64,000 nucleotides of DNA from Panulirus ornatus (taxonomy: Eukaryota > Arthropoda > Malacostraca > Decapoda > Palinuridae), in contig NC_092228.1 of NCBI RefSeq assembly GCF_036320965.1, positions 11,926,807 to 11,990,806 on the forward strand, written 5' to 3'. Under the pieces are notes generated by a model, which did no database searches, was not told the origin of the DNA, and saw only the letters and a program-made list of their open reading frames with translations. The translations under genes were made by a program, and so were the position numbers. Shown here in pieces: positions 1 to 11,600 of the stretch. Positions within the stretch are counted from its first letter, which is position 1; every line of letters starts with the position of its first letter.

Positions 1-189
1 TAGCAATTTTAGATATATAATCACCTGCAGTTCCTTTATGGGCTCTTGAAGGATTTTCTTTCACAATGGTGGACATATGAGGAATTAGGGAATATGCAAG
101 GACTCCTGTTCACCTGCAAAACATACAGTTCTTTCATGATGATGATTCTCGATTTTCCCCAATGCCTTTGTAGGCATTAAATGTTTGAT

Positions 190-2642
190 TTTTTTTTTCT
201 TTTTTTTTTTTTGTCGCTGTCTCCCGCGTTTGTAAGGTAGCGCAAGGAAACAGACGAAAGAAATGGCCCAACCCACCCCCATACACATGTATATACATAC
301 GTCCACACACGCAAATATACATACCTACACAGCTTTCCATGGTTTACCCCAGACGCTTCACATGCCTTGATTCAATCCACTGACAGCACGTCAACCCCGG
401 TATACCACATCGCTCCAATTCACTCTATTCCTTGCCTTCCTTTCACCCTCCTGCATGTTCAGGCACCGATCACACAAAATCTTTTTCACTCCATCTTTCC
501 ACCTCCAATTTGGTCTCCCTCTTCTCCTCGTTCCCTCCACCTCCGACACATATATCCTCTTGGTCAATCTTTCCTCACTCATTCTCTCCATGTGCCCAAA
601 CCATTTCAAAACACCCTCTTCTGCTCTCTCAACCACGCTCTTTTTATTTCCACACATCTCTCTTACCCTTACGTTACTTACTCCATCAAACCACCTCACA
701 CCACACATTGTCCTCAAACATCTCATTTCCAGCACATCCATCCTTCTGCGCACAACTCTATCCATAGCCCATGCCTCGCAACCATACAACATTGTTGGAA
801 CCACTATTCCTTCAAACATACCCATTTTTGCTTTCCGTGATAATGTTCTCGACTTCCACACATTCTTCAAGGCTCCCAGAATTTTCGCCCCCTCCCCCAC
901 CCTATGATCCACTTCCGCTCCCATGGTTCCATCCGCTGCCAGATCCACTCCCAGATATCTAAAACACTTCACTTCCTCCAGTTTTTCTCCATTCAAACTC
1001 ACCTCCCAATTGACTTGACCCTCAACCCTACTGTACCTAATAACCTTGCTCTTATTCACATTTACTCTTAACTTTCTTCTTCCACACACTTTACCAAACT
1101 CAGTCACCAGCTTCTGCAATTTCTCACATGAATCAGCCACCAGCGCTGTATCATCAGCGAACAACAACTGACTCACTTCCCAAGCTCTCTCATCCCCAAC
1201 AGACTTCATACTTGCCCCTCTTTCCAAAACTCTTGCATTCACCTCCCTAACAACCCCATCCATAAACAAATTAAACAACCATGGAGACATCACACACCCC
1301 TGCCGCAAACCTACATTCACTGAGAACCAATCACTTTCCTCTCTTCCTACACATACACATGCCTCACATCCTCGATAAAAACTTTTCACTGCTTCTAACA
1401 ACTTGCCTCCCACACCATATATTCTTAATACCTTCCACAGAGCATCTCTATCAACTCTATCATATGCCTTCTCCAGATCCATAAATGCTACATACAAATC
1501 CATTTGCTTTTCTAAGTATTTCTCACATACATTCTTCAAAGCAAACACCTGATCCACACATCCTCTACCACTTCTGAAACCACACTGCTCTTCCCCAATC
1601 TGATGCTCTGTACATGCCTTCACCCTCTCAATCAATACCCTCCCATATAATTTACCAGGAATACTCAACAAACTTATACCTCTGTAATTTGAGCACTCAC
1701 TCTTATCCCCTTTGCCTTTGTACAATGGCACTATGCACGCATTCCGCCAATCCTCAGGCACCGCACCATGAGTCATACATACATTAAATAACCTTACCAA
1801 CCAGTCAACAACACAGTCACCCCCTTTTTTAATAAATTCCACTGCAATACCATCCAAACCTGCTGCCTTGCCGGCTTTCATCTTCCGCAAAGCTTTTACT
1901 ACCTCTTCTCTGTTTACCAAATCATTTTCCCTAACCCTCTCACTTTGCACACTACCTCGACCAAAACACCCTATATCTGCCACTCTATCATCAAACACAT
2001 TCAACAAACCTTCAAAATACTCACTCCATCTCCTTCTCACATCACCACTACTTGTTATCACCTCCCCATTTGCGCCCTTCACTGAAGTTCCCATTTGCTC
2101 CCTTGTCTTACGCACTTTATTTACCTCCTTCCAGAACATCTTTTTATTCTCCCTAAAATTTAATGATACTCTCTCACCCCAACTCTCATTTGCCCTTTTT
2201 TTCACCTCTTGCACCTTTCTCTTGACCTCCTGTCTCTTTCTTTTATACATCTCCCACTCAATTGCATTTTTTCCCTGCAAAAATCGTCCAAATGCCTCTC
2301 TCTTCTCTTTCACTAATACTCTTACTTCTTCATCCCACCACTCACTACCCTTTCTAATCAACCCACCTCCCACTCTTCTCATGCCACAAGCATCTTTTGC
2401 GCAATCCATCACTGATTCCCTAAATACATCCCATTCCTCCCCCACTCCCCTTACTTCCATTGTTCTCACCTTTTTCCATTCTGTACTCAGTCTCTCCTGG
2501 TACTTCCTCACACAAGTCTCCTTCCCAAGCTCACTTACTCTCACCACCCTCTTCACCCCAACATTCACTCTTCTTTTCTGAAAACCCATACAAATCTTCA
2601 CCTTAGCCTCCACAAGATAATGATCAGACATCCCTCCAGTTG
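190..2642 (-). mobile_element. RTE-like LINE, copy 1, with target-site duplication
   Basis: This is a non-LTR retrotransposon reading leftwards. Its 3' end is a poly-T (poly-A tail) at 190-212. Its body is 5'-truncated within the endonuclease domain near 2640. The 8-bp word TGTTTGAT occurs at 182-189 and again at 2643-2650, a likely target-site duplication of target-primed reverse transcription. The 3' UTR (213-390) contains the tail shared with the SINE-like family of this window. Confidence 0.9.
391..2631 (-). CDS. LINE reverse transcriptase ORF, 746 codons, 5'-truncated
   Basis: The ORF encodes the polyprotein part that copies LINE RNA into DNA at the nick. The N-terminus begins SDHYLV, the last catalytic motif (SDH) of an APE-type endonuclease; the rest of that domain is missing. 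Reverse transcriptase motifs follow: YVAFMDLEKAYDRV (A, about residue 380), RQGCVMSPWLFN (B, about 440) and FADDT (C, about 490). The C-terminal YGCEAW and RRRGRPNWRWKDGV pattern suggests the RTE clade. No frameshift or internal stop is seen over 2.2 kb, so the insertion looks young. The Met of MSDHY is simply the first one in the truncated frame. Confidence 0.85.
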   Translation of the reverse strand: MSDHYLVEAKVKICMGFQKRRVNVGVKRVVRVSELGKETCVRKYQERLSTEWKKVRTMEVRGVGEEWDVFRESVMDCAKDACGMRRVGGGLIRKGSEWWDEEVRVLVKEKREAFGRFLQGKNAIEWEMYKRKRQEVKRKVQEVKKRANESWGERVSLNFRENKKMFWKEVNKVRKTREQMGTSVKGANGEVITSSGDVRRRWSEYFEGLLNVFDDRVADIGCFGRGSVQSERVRENDLVNREEVVKALRKMKAGKAAGLDGIAVEFIKKGGDCVVDWLVRLFNVCMTHGAVPEDWRNACIVPLYKGKGDKSECSNYRGISLLSIPGKLYGRVLIERVKACTEHQIGEEQCGFRSGRGCVDQVFALKNVCEKYLEKQMDLYVAFMDLEKAYDRVDRDALWKVLRIYGVGGKLLEAVKSFYRGCEACVCVGREESDWFSVNVGLRQGCVMSPWLFNLFMDGVVREVNARVLERGASMKSVGDERAWEVSQLLFADDTALVADSCEKLQKLVTEFGKVCGRRKLRVNVNKSKVIRYSRVEGQVNWEVSLNGEKLEEVKCFRYLGVDLAADGTMGAEVDHRVGEGAKILGALKNVWKSRTLSRKAKMGMFEGIVVPTMLYGCEAWAMDRVVRRRMDVLEMRCLRTMCGVRWFDGVSNVRVREMCGNKKSVVERAEEGVLKWFGHMERMSEERLTKRIYVSEVEGTRRRGRPNWRWKDGVKKILCDRCLNMQEGERKARNRVNWSDVVYRG

Positions 2643-2650
2643 TGTTTGAT

Positions 2651-3060
2651 GTGTGTAGTAAAAATGTTAACTAAAAATACTGTCCATGACCATGAGTTCA
2701 CACACCTGCATCCTCATGTATCTGTCCTCTGTCTAATGTAGTTAGGTTGATATGAAGATCATTAATAAAATCCAATCACATACTGCTGCAGAGCTGCAGT
2801 AGTTGATGGTGTATCTTTTCCCCATTGACTTGTGCAGCTCCCAGTGTATGTAATACTCTTGTTTCCTGTGTATTAGAAGGCATGAGTGAAAGTACATCTG
2901 TAGATCTGGAGGTTGTGTCTTCACCTCTATGACACATGACTAACCTGTATAACCCATGACTAAACAGTTGTCATTCTTTGTATAAGGTATTAAGTTTATT
3001 ATTACATACACTGCAAGGCAATACACATTTGCAACTAAGTGTTTACTTTCAACTGTGTAG
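2651..3060. other. Intronic sequence before the first visible dynein exon
   Basis: I see AT-rich sequence without a coding pattern. It ends in an acceptor (CTTTCAACTGTGTAG). The first 181 bases of the window look the same, so the LINE at 190-2642 most likely lies in a dynein intron too. Confidence 0.5.
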
Positions 3061-3249
3061 TGTGTGCGGTGGTTAACACGGATGTACGAGAATAAAGGAG
3101 GGCTGATGGTTCTCCAGGCTGGTGATGACATTCTGCTTACCAAGGTCCTGTCAGCTGCCCATGCATGCCGTCCTGTCCTCATCCTTCACACTCCCACCTA
3201 CCTCACACATAGCCTGAGGAAGGTGCTGGAGGTGCCTCGGATCATCCAG
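3061..3249 (+). CDS. Dynein heavy chain exon (residues 1-63 of the visible part)
   Basis: The exon follows an AG at 3059-3060 and ends at a GTCAGT donor. It encodes 63 residues in phase 0. The pattern RW, then GLMVLQAGDD, then PVLIL matches the AAA5 stretch where dyneins read RWI, GLxVIKLxD and PVLLEN. The usual Glu-Asn after PVL is replaced. This is the first exon of the gene in the window; no earlier exon is visible at 2651-3060. Confidence 0.75.
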
Positions 3250-5597
3250 GTCAGTCATTTACATATCCAACACACTGAATCTTTGACATTAGGAAGGTTC
3301 CCCATGATCACAAGTTCACTATGCTCTTATAATTAAGGTTATGTTGATACAATATAAATGGCTGTATTTCATTTTATGATAGGCCCAACTTGCGGTAAGG
3401 TATAAGAGGTGCCACAATTCGTAAGTTATAGTGTGCTGTGAAAGGAGCATCATCACCAGTAGTTTGATGACTTTGTGTCAGACAGAAACCCAGAAAATGT
3501 AGAAACTAGAGGCACTTTTTAAATGGTACATAAGTGTGACCCACAGGATAATTTTCCGAGAAACCTTTACTTTTTTCTCATGTCATGGTGTCAACATTAA
3601 GAAATAGAACATCAATCCTTATCCCATTTTGTTTCAGATGCTCATGGTGATTTGAGCTCTGAATAATTCTAATGTAAAGAGATTTTGTCCACTAGCATAT
3701 CATATGTATCTTTGCATTATAATCTCCTCTCTCTATCGTAATCTTTTTATTCATGTATAAAGATGGTATTAATTTGTATGTGTGCAGAGTGGTGAGGGTG
3801 TGAGAATGGAGGTGAAAATGGTGCTGGTGACTGGGACTGCCGCCCCCTGCCTGCCCCCTGAGCTGTGTGTTCACCTCACCCGTGTCTCCTTCGCCCTCCC
3901 GCCTCTTGTTCTAGAGGAACGACTCCTTAAGTATGCCATTCTTTCATTACAGAGCACCTAGGGCCATTAGAAATGCCAATTATGGTGGTTACCTCACACA
4001 TTCTTTAACGATACATATGCGTGTTATTACATTAAATATGCAGTCAGGGCATGCGTAATTCTTCATACTTAAGGCAAATACTTTGGAAGGATAGGCAGTT
4101 TTTTGTTTCATTTCATATACACCACTGAGAGCAAGTTAGATTGATATTGCAGATAATGTATTAATGAAAAATGGTCCAGTTTGGTGAGAGTTGAGGCAGT
4201 TTTTAAAAAGAAGTGGATGTAAGCTTATTGAGAATTTTATGGTACAGTGATGTCCTGAAAATGGAGCGAGAGGACTTGTATGAGCAACGGGCTAACTTGA
4301 CAGCTAGCATCAAGCGTGACCAGAAAGCTTTAGCTGCTGTTGATGACAACATACTCAGGAAACTAACGCAGGCCTCTACCGCACTCTTGGACAATGAAGA
4401 ACTACTTGCAGCCTTTTATGAGGCTAAGGTAAGGCAGTGGAGCATATCATAGGCAGTTGGAAGTTGATGGAGGATAGTAGGGGATTAGGTAGACGATAGC
4501 TAGTAGTAAGAGAGCAATTTTGTCTGCTGATTCCTTTATCACATGCTCTGACCTTACCAAGTCCATTTATCCATGCAACGCAGATTATTTTCTGGTTCTC
4601 GACAGCAAGACTTGTTAAGTAAACTGATTTCTGGCTGTAATGAAAACTTGGGAAATTAATATACATACTGTATTGTTTCCCTGCTGGTGGACAGTCAACG
4701 TCAGCTGAGTTCCGAACACGTCTGGCAGAATGTCGGCGGACGTTGCAAAAGATTGGCAACGTGAGGGATAAATACCGACCTGTGGCCACCCGTGGTAGGC
4801 TTCTGTTCTCCACCTCCACTGCCCTCAGAAGACTGAACACTGACTATGTCTTCTCCTTCCAGCATTTCCTCCATGTGAGTGTTTTTACCTTCCACAGTAT
4901 GCCAAAACTTTATAATCATTTATCCATTCATAAAGAAAATATAAGGCTAGTAATTTTTTTGTCATTGTTAATGTAGGCTGTTAGTATTATATAAAAGCAT
5001 ATATGTAAAATCCCTATACCATTCCTTTTTTTACCATTAATATTGAAATGTATATTGTTGGCCTGAAAACTTTTGATAGCAAACTAAAGTAAAATTCCAG
5101 ATCCTTTTGTCTGGTATTAGTATCTCCAGCATGTAGAGGTAATTGAAGTTTTCATGTCTTCTGTTGACCTAAACATATCTGGATCTTAGGTCTTTGGGCC
5201 TGATGTCACATTGATCATGAGATTTCTGCACCTCAAGTAGGTTGGCTGTTAAACTTTCTTTTTATGGCCGTAAAATTTTCATAACAATTTATTAGTTGGG
5301 TAGTAGAGGTTTGAGGTCTTAGGCCTTTAGGTCTTCGGGTTTCAGATTTCCTTGACAGAGTTCCAAATTCCTTTGGTCTCCTCACCAGAGACAATTGGAC
5401 CCTCATAAGCAACAGTAACAATGATACTGACACATGCGCTAATGATAACCACTGTGAACAATGTATAGGATAGTCTTTTCGTAAACTCTTGAAGTAAAGT
5501 TAACCACGTCTCCCATCAGTGTTGATATTTGACATATATTAATGAGATGAGAAAAACATAAAATCTGCTTCACATGAGTGAAATTACTCCAAGACAT

Positions 5598-5631
<34 letters not shown>

Positions 5632-8600
5632 CTGTCTCCCGCGTTTGCGAGGTAGCGCAAGGAAACAGACGAAAGAAATGGCCCAACCCACCCCCATACA
5701 CATGCCTTGATTCAATCCACTGACAGCACGTCAACCCCGGTATACCACATCGATCCAATTCACTCTATTCCTTGCCCGCCTTTCACCCTCCTGCATGTTC
5801 AGGCCCCGATCACACAAAATCTTCTTCACTCCATCTTTCCACCTCCAATTTGGTCTCCAACTTCTCCTCGTTCCCTCCACCTCCGACACATATATCCTCT
5901 TGGTCAGTCTTTCCTCACTCATTCTCTCCATGTGCCCAAACCATTTCAAAACACCCTCTTCTGCTCTCTCAACCACGCTCTTTTTATTTCCACACGTCTC
6001 TCTTACCCTTACATTACTTACTCGATCAAACCACCTCACACCACACATTGTCCTCAAACATCTCATTTCCAGCAAATCCACCCTCCTGCGCACAACTCTA
6101 TTCATAGCCCATGCCTCGCAGCCATACAACATTGTTGGAACCACTATTCCTTCAAACATACCCATTTTTGCTTTCCGAGATAATGTTCTCGACTTCCACA
6201 CATTCTTCAAGGCTCCCAGGATTTTCGCCCCCTCCCCCACCCTATGATTCACTTCCGCTTCCATGGTTCCATCCGCTGCCAGATCCACTCCCAGGTATCT
6301 AAAACACTTTACTTCCTCCAGTTTTTCTCCATTCAAACTTACCTCCCAATTGACTTGACCCTCAACCCTACTGTACCTAATAACCTTGCCCTTATTCACA
6401 TTTACTCTTAACTTTCTTCTTTCACACACTTTACCAAACTCAGTCACCAGCTTCTGCAGTTTCTCACATGAATCAGCCACCAGCGCTGTATCATCAGCGA
6501 ACAACAACTGACTCACTTCCCAAGCTCTCTCATCCACAACAGACTTCATACTTGCCCCTCTTTCCAAAACTCTTGCATTCACCTCCCTAACAACCCCATT
6601 CATAAACAAATTAAACAACCATGGAGACATCACACACCCCTGCTGCAAACCTACATTCACTGAGAACCAATCACTTTCCTCTCTTCCTACACGTACACAT
6701 GCCTTACATTCTCGATAAAAACTTTTCACTGCTTCTAACAACTTGCCTCCCACACCATATATTCTTAATACCTTCCACAGAGCATCTCTATCAACTCTAT
6801 CATATGCCTTCTCCAGATCCATAAATGCTACATACAAATCCATTTGCTTTTCTAAGTATTTCTCACATACATTCTTCGAAGCAAACACCTGATCCACACA
6901 TCCTCTACCACTTCTGGAACCATACTGCTCTTCCCCAATCTGATGCTTTGTACATGCCTTCACCCTCTCAATCAATACCCTCCCATATAATTTACCAGGA
7001 ATACTCAACAAATTTATACCTCTGTAATATACATATTACTTATATATCTATTCTGGATACAGTGCAGCAACCATATTGGCGGTGTTGTGTTGTTTTTGGT
7101 CAGAATAGTTACCTTTGAATCTCATTTAGTTCATTAAGTTGTTGGTGATGGTATAGATGTTTTAACTTACACATATGCCTTCTAGTGTGATTCCTCCATT
7201 GCCTTTTACTACATTTATCTACCTATTGGATAAGTTTCTGAAACCCAGATGCTTACCCACTTTCTTGATTTGTTTTCTACCCCTTACCCTTGTAAACTCT
7301 GCAGCTTTTCTCAGTGTGCATCACCTGTAAGGACCGGACAGAGGCCTTGAGCTTCGACCAGAGGATCGACTCTCTTGTGTGCAGCGTGACACAGTTGGTG
7401 GTAACTCATGTCAGCCGTGCCCTTCAGCCTGCCCATCGCCTTTCTTTCACCACTGCCCTGTGTGCTGCTGTGTCAGCTCATGAGGGTACCCTCAAACCTC
7501 CTGTCTGGCGCGCCATACTTGACCCTTCACACTTGGATGAGGTCAGTGCGGGAGATTACTCACACACTGGGTCAGGACGGATGACTTTTATAAACAAAGT
7601 ATAATGGTGCTTTGCTCTAAATATATGTGTTGGTGTGAGTGTAGTGCAGCAGTCATTTATTTTTGTAGTGTGCAGAGTCTAGTATGGATGGTAATGACAG
7701 GTATGTTGAAGTGATTCATAGTAACCTTTATTACTTTCATGGTTATGATATAGATATGAGTGTGGTATCTGTGAGACTTGAGACAAAGTATGCAAAGCTT
7801 TTATTTATTTGCATTTAAATCTAACTTTCCTGTGATGCATCAGTTAACAGTCTTGAGTCCATCTGTTATGTAGCTAGAGGCTTATCCTACTCAATCCTTT
7901 TGTCACAGTAATGTTTAAATAACCGCTTATTTGAACCACACAAGATGGAGATTTTTTAGTAGTCGATATAAAATAGACATGATTTTACATCATGAACATG
8001 ACTACAGAGTATATGCATGATGTGATGTTTTTTGCAGAAAATGATTCTCCAGTAACAACTTCTCAAGAAATGAAATAAAATTAAATTCTTCAAGTTTTGG
8101 TTGTTTCTGTAAGCTTCAACACTCTTATTGTATCGTTGCAGCACTGGAGATCCTCTGTAAAGCCTTGCTTGTTTCACCAATAATTTAATACCAAAAGCTC
8201 CTTACTTAACACTAAATTCCCTTGCCTAATGCCACTTTCTATGGCATATAAAGAAAAAATAAAACTTTACGTCATATAGACATCATCCTCTCATCCATCC
8301 AGCTACCATGCACGACAAACATTGCTCCACATAATCCCCCTTCGTCCATTACATCCCCCTCCTACATCCTTTAACCCTGAATGTTTTGCTCAAATCAACA
8401 ACCTTTGGGTGACCCAACTCCTTGCTAATTGGCTTCTTTGCTGGTAACATTGGTTAGCACGCCCTTCTGAAGGCCGTGGTGGCACTGGAGGCAGAGTTCG
8501 ACAGCATAGCCAGTGACCTTCTGCGAGGAGCTCGCCTACAACTCGTCCTGCACGACCTTGTTACGGTAGTAGTGATGGTTGTAAAGCTAATGTTAGTCAT

Positions 8601-11600
8601 GGTGGCATCATTATACGTCACTGGTGGCAGTATTAATTCTAGTGGTGTTGGTAACAGTAACAGTAATAACAACATAAATATACAGTAGAGGTGTCAGTGC
8701 AAACACCTGTAGTGATGAAACATTCTACAGTACTAATGATATTTGCATGGTCACATTATGTCCTGTGCTGGGAACAGCACAAACATTAGTGGTCTTGGTG
8801 GTAATGGCAAGCACAGCAATGGAAGTAAGTGCAGGATTAGTTATTGTTAAAATGTTAATAGAGGCCATGAGGATAGAGTTATCTAAGAAAAAAAAAAGCT
8901 GTACGAAATACTTTAATAGGTAGAATGGTAGTGTGCTTTGCATGGTATTTTTCTTGCAAGGATCATTCAAAACAAATACCAAAAACTCTATGGCATGAGG
9001 AGGTGTTAGGTTACATTATGCATGATCTTACAGGACCCTAATCCATAAATCAGGCAGAGAATTTTGTAACATTAGGTAAGTAGAGAAGGGTTTTTAATGT
9101 GGGACATTAATACTCTATAACTGATTGTAGTTTACAACTATAGCAACACTATTATAGTAATTATTCAGGATACTGTTATTTTTAGGTACTGAAAAGCACC
9201 CATAAGTGAAGGTTTTCCGGCGTAAACCTTCTATCTTCTTTGCATTAAATTAGGGTATGTCATTATGTGGTACTGGTTAAGACACTGTTAAACATACTAA
9301 CTACTCTGTCAACTACAAAACGACATCCAGTCTTTAGAAACACCTTAGGAGATGCTGAATTATGGTAGATTGAGATCATTTACAGAGTAGTTTGGAACGT
9401 GTTATGGGAGTCTGACCCTACAGCCTGCTGTAAGACCAGAGTGCAGATAGTATCAGATAGCATAATAACCTGAATGGTATTGAGTATAGAATCTGTTGTG
9501 TGTCTGTTTAGGAATCCTGTCAACTTCCTTCTAAATATTGATGAAAACATTAGGTCAGTTAAAGTCAGATATACCACGTTCTATGGGTTGATTATCATAC
9601 ATAATAAACTTAGGAATATCTACAGACCATTTGATAATTCATTACAGAGTCATCTTAAGAAAAAATCTAAATGTTTACCTCTGCAGGATGTTGGCTTGAC
9701 TGGAAGCCGTGGAGTACCTGAGGCACCCCGAGGGAGGATCTCTGATTTCAATGCCCTCATGCTTCTCAGACTGTCGAAGCCCCGGCTGGTAAGCACTACT
9801 GAGTTTATGTGTGTACTGAATAGTCTCTATAGATATGTTTAACCCCCACCCCACCCAACTGGTTGCAGAGACATAAACATGGACCCTGTAATGATTCTTA
9901 TCCTGGAGTAGGTTGCACCTTGTAACTAATGCAAGTATTTACCAGAAAACATGAGCTCAGCTAGAACTGAAAGACAAATGAGATTAAATGTTACATTAGG
10001 ACATGATGTGCTTGTGAAGATATTTTTATTTTATTTTATTATACATAATCGCTGTTTCCCGCATCATTGAGGTAGCACCCAGGAAACAGACAAAGAATGG
10101 CCCATCCACTCATATACACATATATATACATAAATGCCCATACATGCACAAATACATACATATACATATTAGCATATACACATACACATACGCAGACATA
10201 TGCATATATACACATATACATATTCATACTTGCTTGCCTTCATCCATTTCTGGCGCCACCCCGCCCCACAGCTTCAGCAAGGTAGCGCCAGGAAAACAGA
10301 CAAAAAAAGGCTTGTGAAGATGTATGTGAAAATGTTTTTGTGCCCTTATCACACATTTGATCAAATGTTTTATAATATTCAGAAGAACTTGAATATCAAT
10401 ATAGACCTAAAACGTTAGGGCTTTTAAAACAAGTTTTAAAGTACAAATTAATACATTGGTTAGAACTTCCCTTGAGAAAGTGAATTGAAATGAGATAACT
10501 ACTTCTAACACATCTCTAGAACACCATCAACACAGAAGTGATGTAAGGACTTCCCAAACCTGACATTCAAATGTTTTGTCCAAGGCTTTTTAATGTCAAT
10601 AGCTATGATCAAGAGGTGATGTCTTAGTAGCATGTGTAATGATTTCTTTTTTTCAACAGCTGGTGGCAGGGGCACGGGAAGTGGTCAACATCATGCTAGG
10701 AGACCCCACTCTGCTGCGCCCTGACCTTGCTCTCTCCAAGATGTAAGTTTTGTTGTTAGCACTGGGTGCAGTTGGGAGTGAGAATAATTTTAGTTTACTA
10801 AAGATTTGTAGAACCACTTGTAGTAACTCTTTTGTTTATTCCTTCAGGTGTCAGACTACTCATTCATTGTCAAGACATTGCAGTTAGTGTGTCAAGCTCC
10901 AGAATATAGAGCAGTAACACACATTGTCATGATTAGCATTGTACGTCATAAACTGACATTGCCAGCTTATTCGTTGTGTATACTGATGAATTTCATATAT
11001 TGATTTTAGATTTACATTTAGTAATTTTTTTTTTTGATATTATGTTAATGATTTACTCTATCAGTATGTTACTTTAGTTTTTCTCATTCATTAAGGAATG
11101 CACCACAGAGAATAATTTCATTTGAAATACCTTCATGTATGGTATTTGCCACACCTCTTGGTTTACTTGATGTTGGTCATGTGAGTAATTTTACTTTAAT
11201 ATCCTATGATATGATTGCAGGCTTGGTGCAGAGGATCGCAAGTTGCCTGTGTTAGTGAGGACAGATTACGCGCGTGACGTGGGTGCAGAGGTGCTGGCTG
11301 CTGCCCACGCACGTGGTGTAGCCAGCATCACCAAAGTCATCATGGCAGAAGCTCTCCACAGTGTAATAGACCTTGTTTTAGGGTTATTTTCATGCTCATT
11401 ACATCAATCTTTCTGAGATAATAAAACATATAGTGTTTATTTAATCAGTTGATTATACAACCCAATTACTCCTTTTATGAGGCCTCTTCACCTCCTCAGT
11501 TGTGCTGCACTTAATAGTTTGTAGAGGATGGACTGTCAGCCTGTCTATAATGAAAAATATGATTTGAACAAATTACTCTGCAGCACAATAACTGTGGATA

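Noticed and set aside
367..2581. Plus-strand frames of 60-240 codons rich in Ser, His, Pro and Thr
   Set aside because: They are the antisense of the LINE reverse transcriptase and recur at each copy (5707, 31860, 56286). The real motifs are on the other strand.
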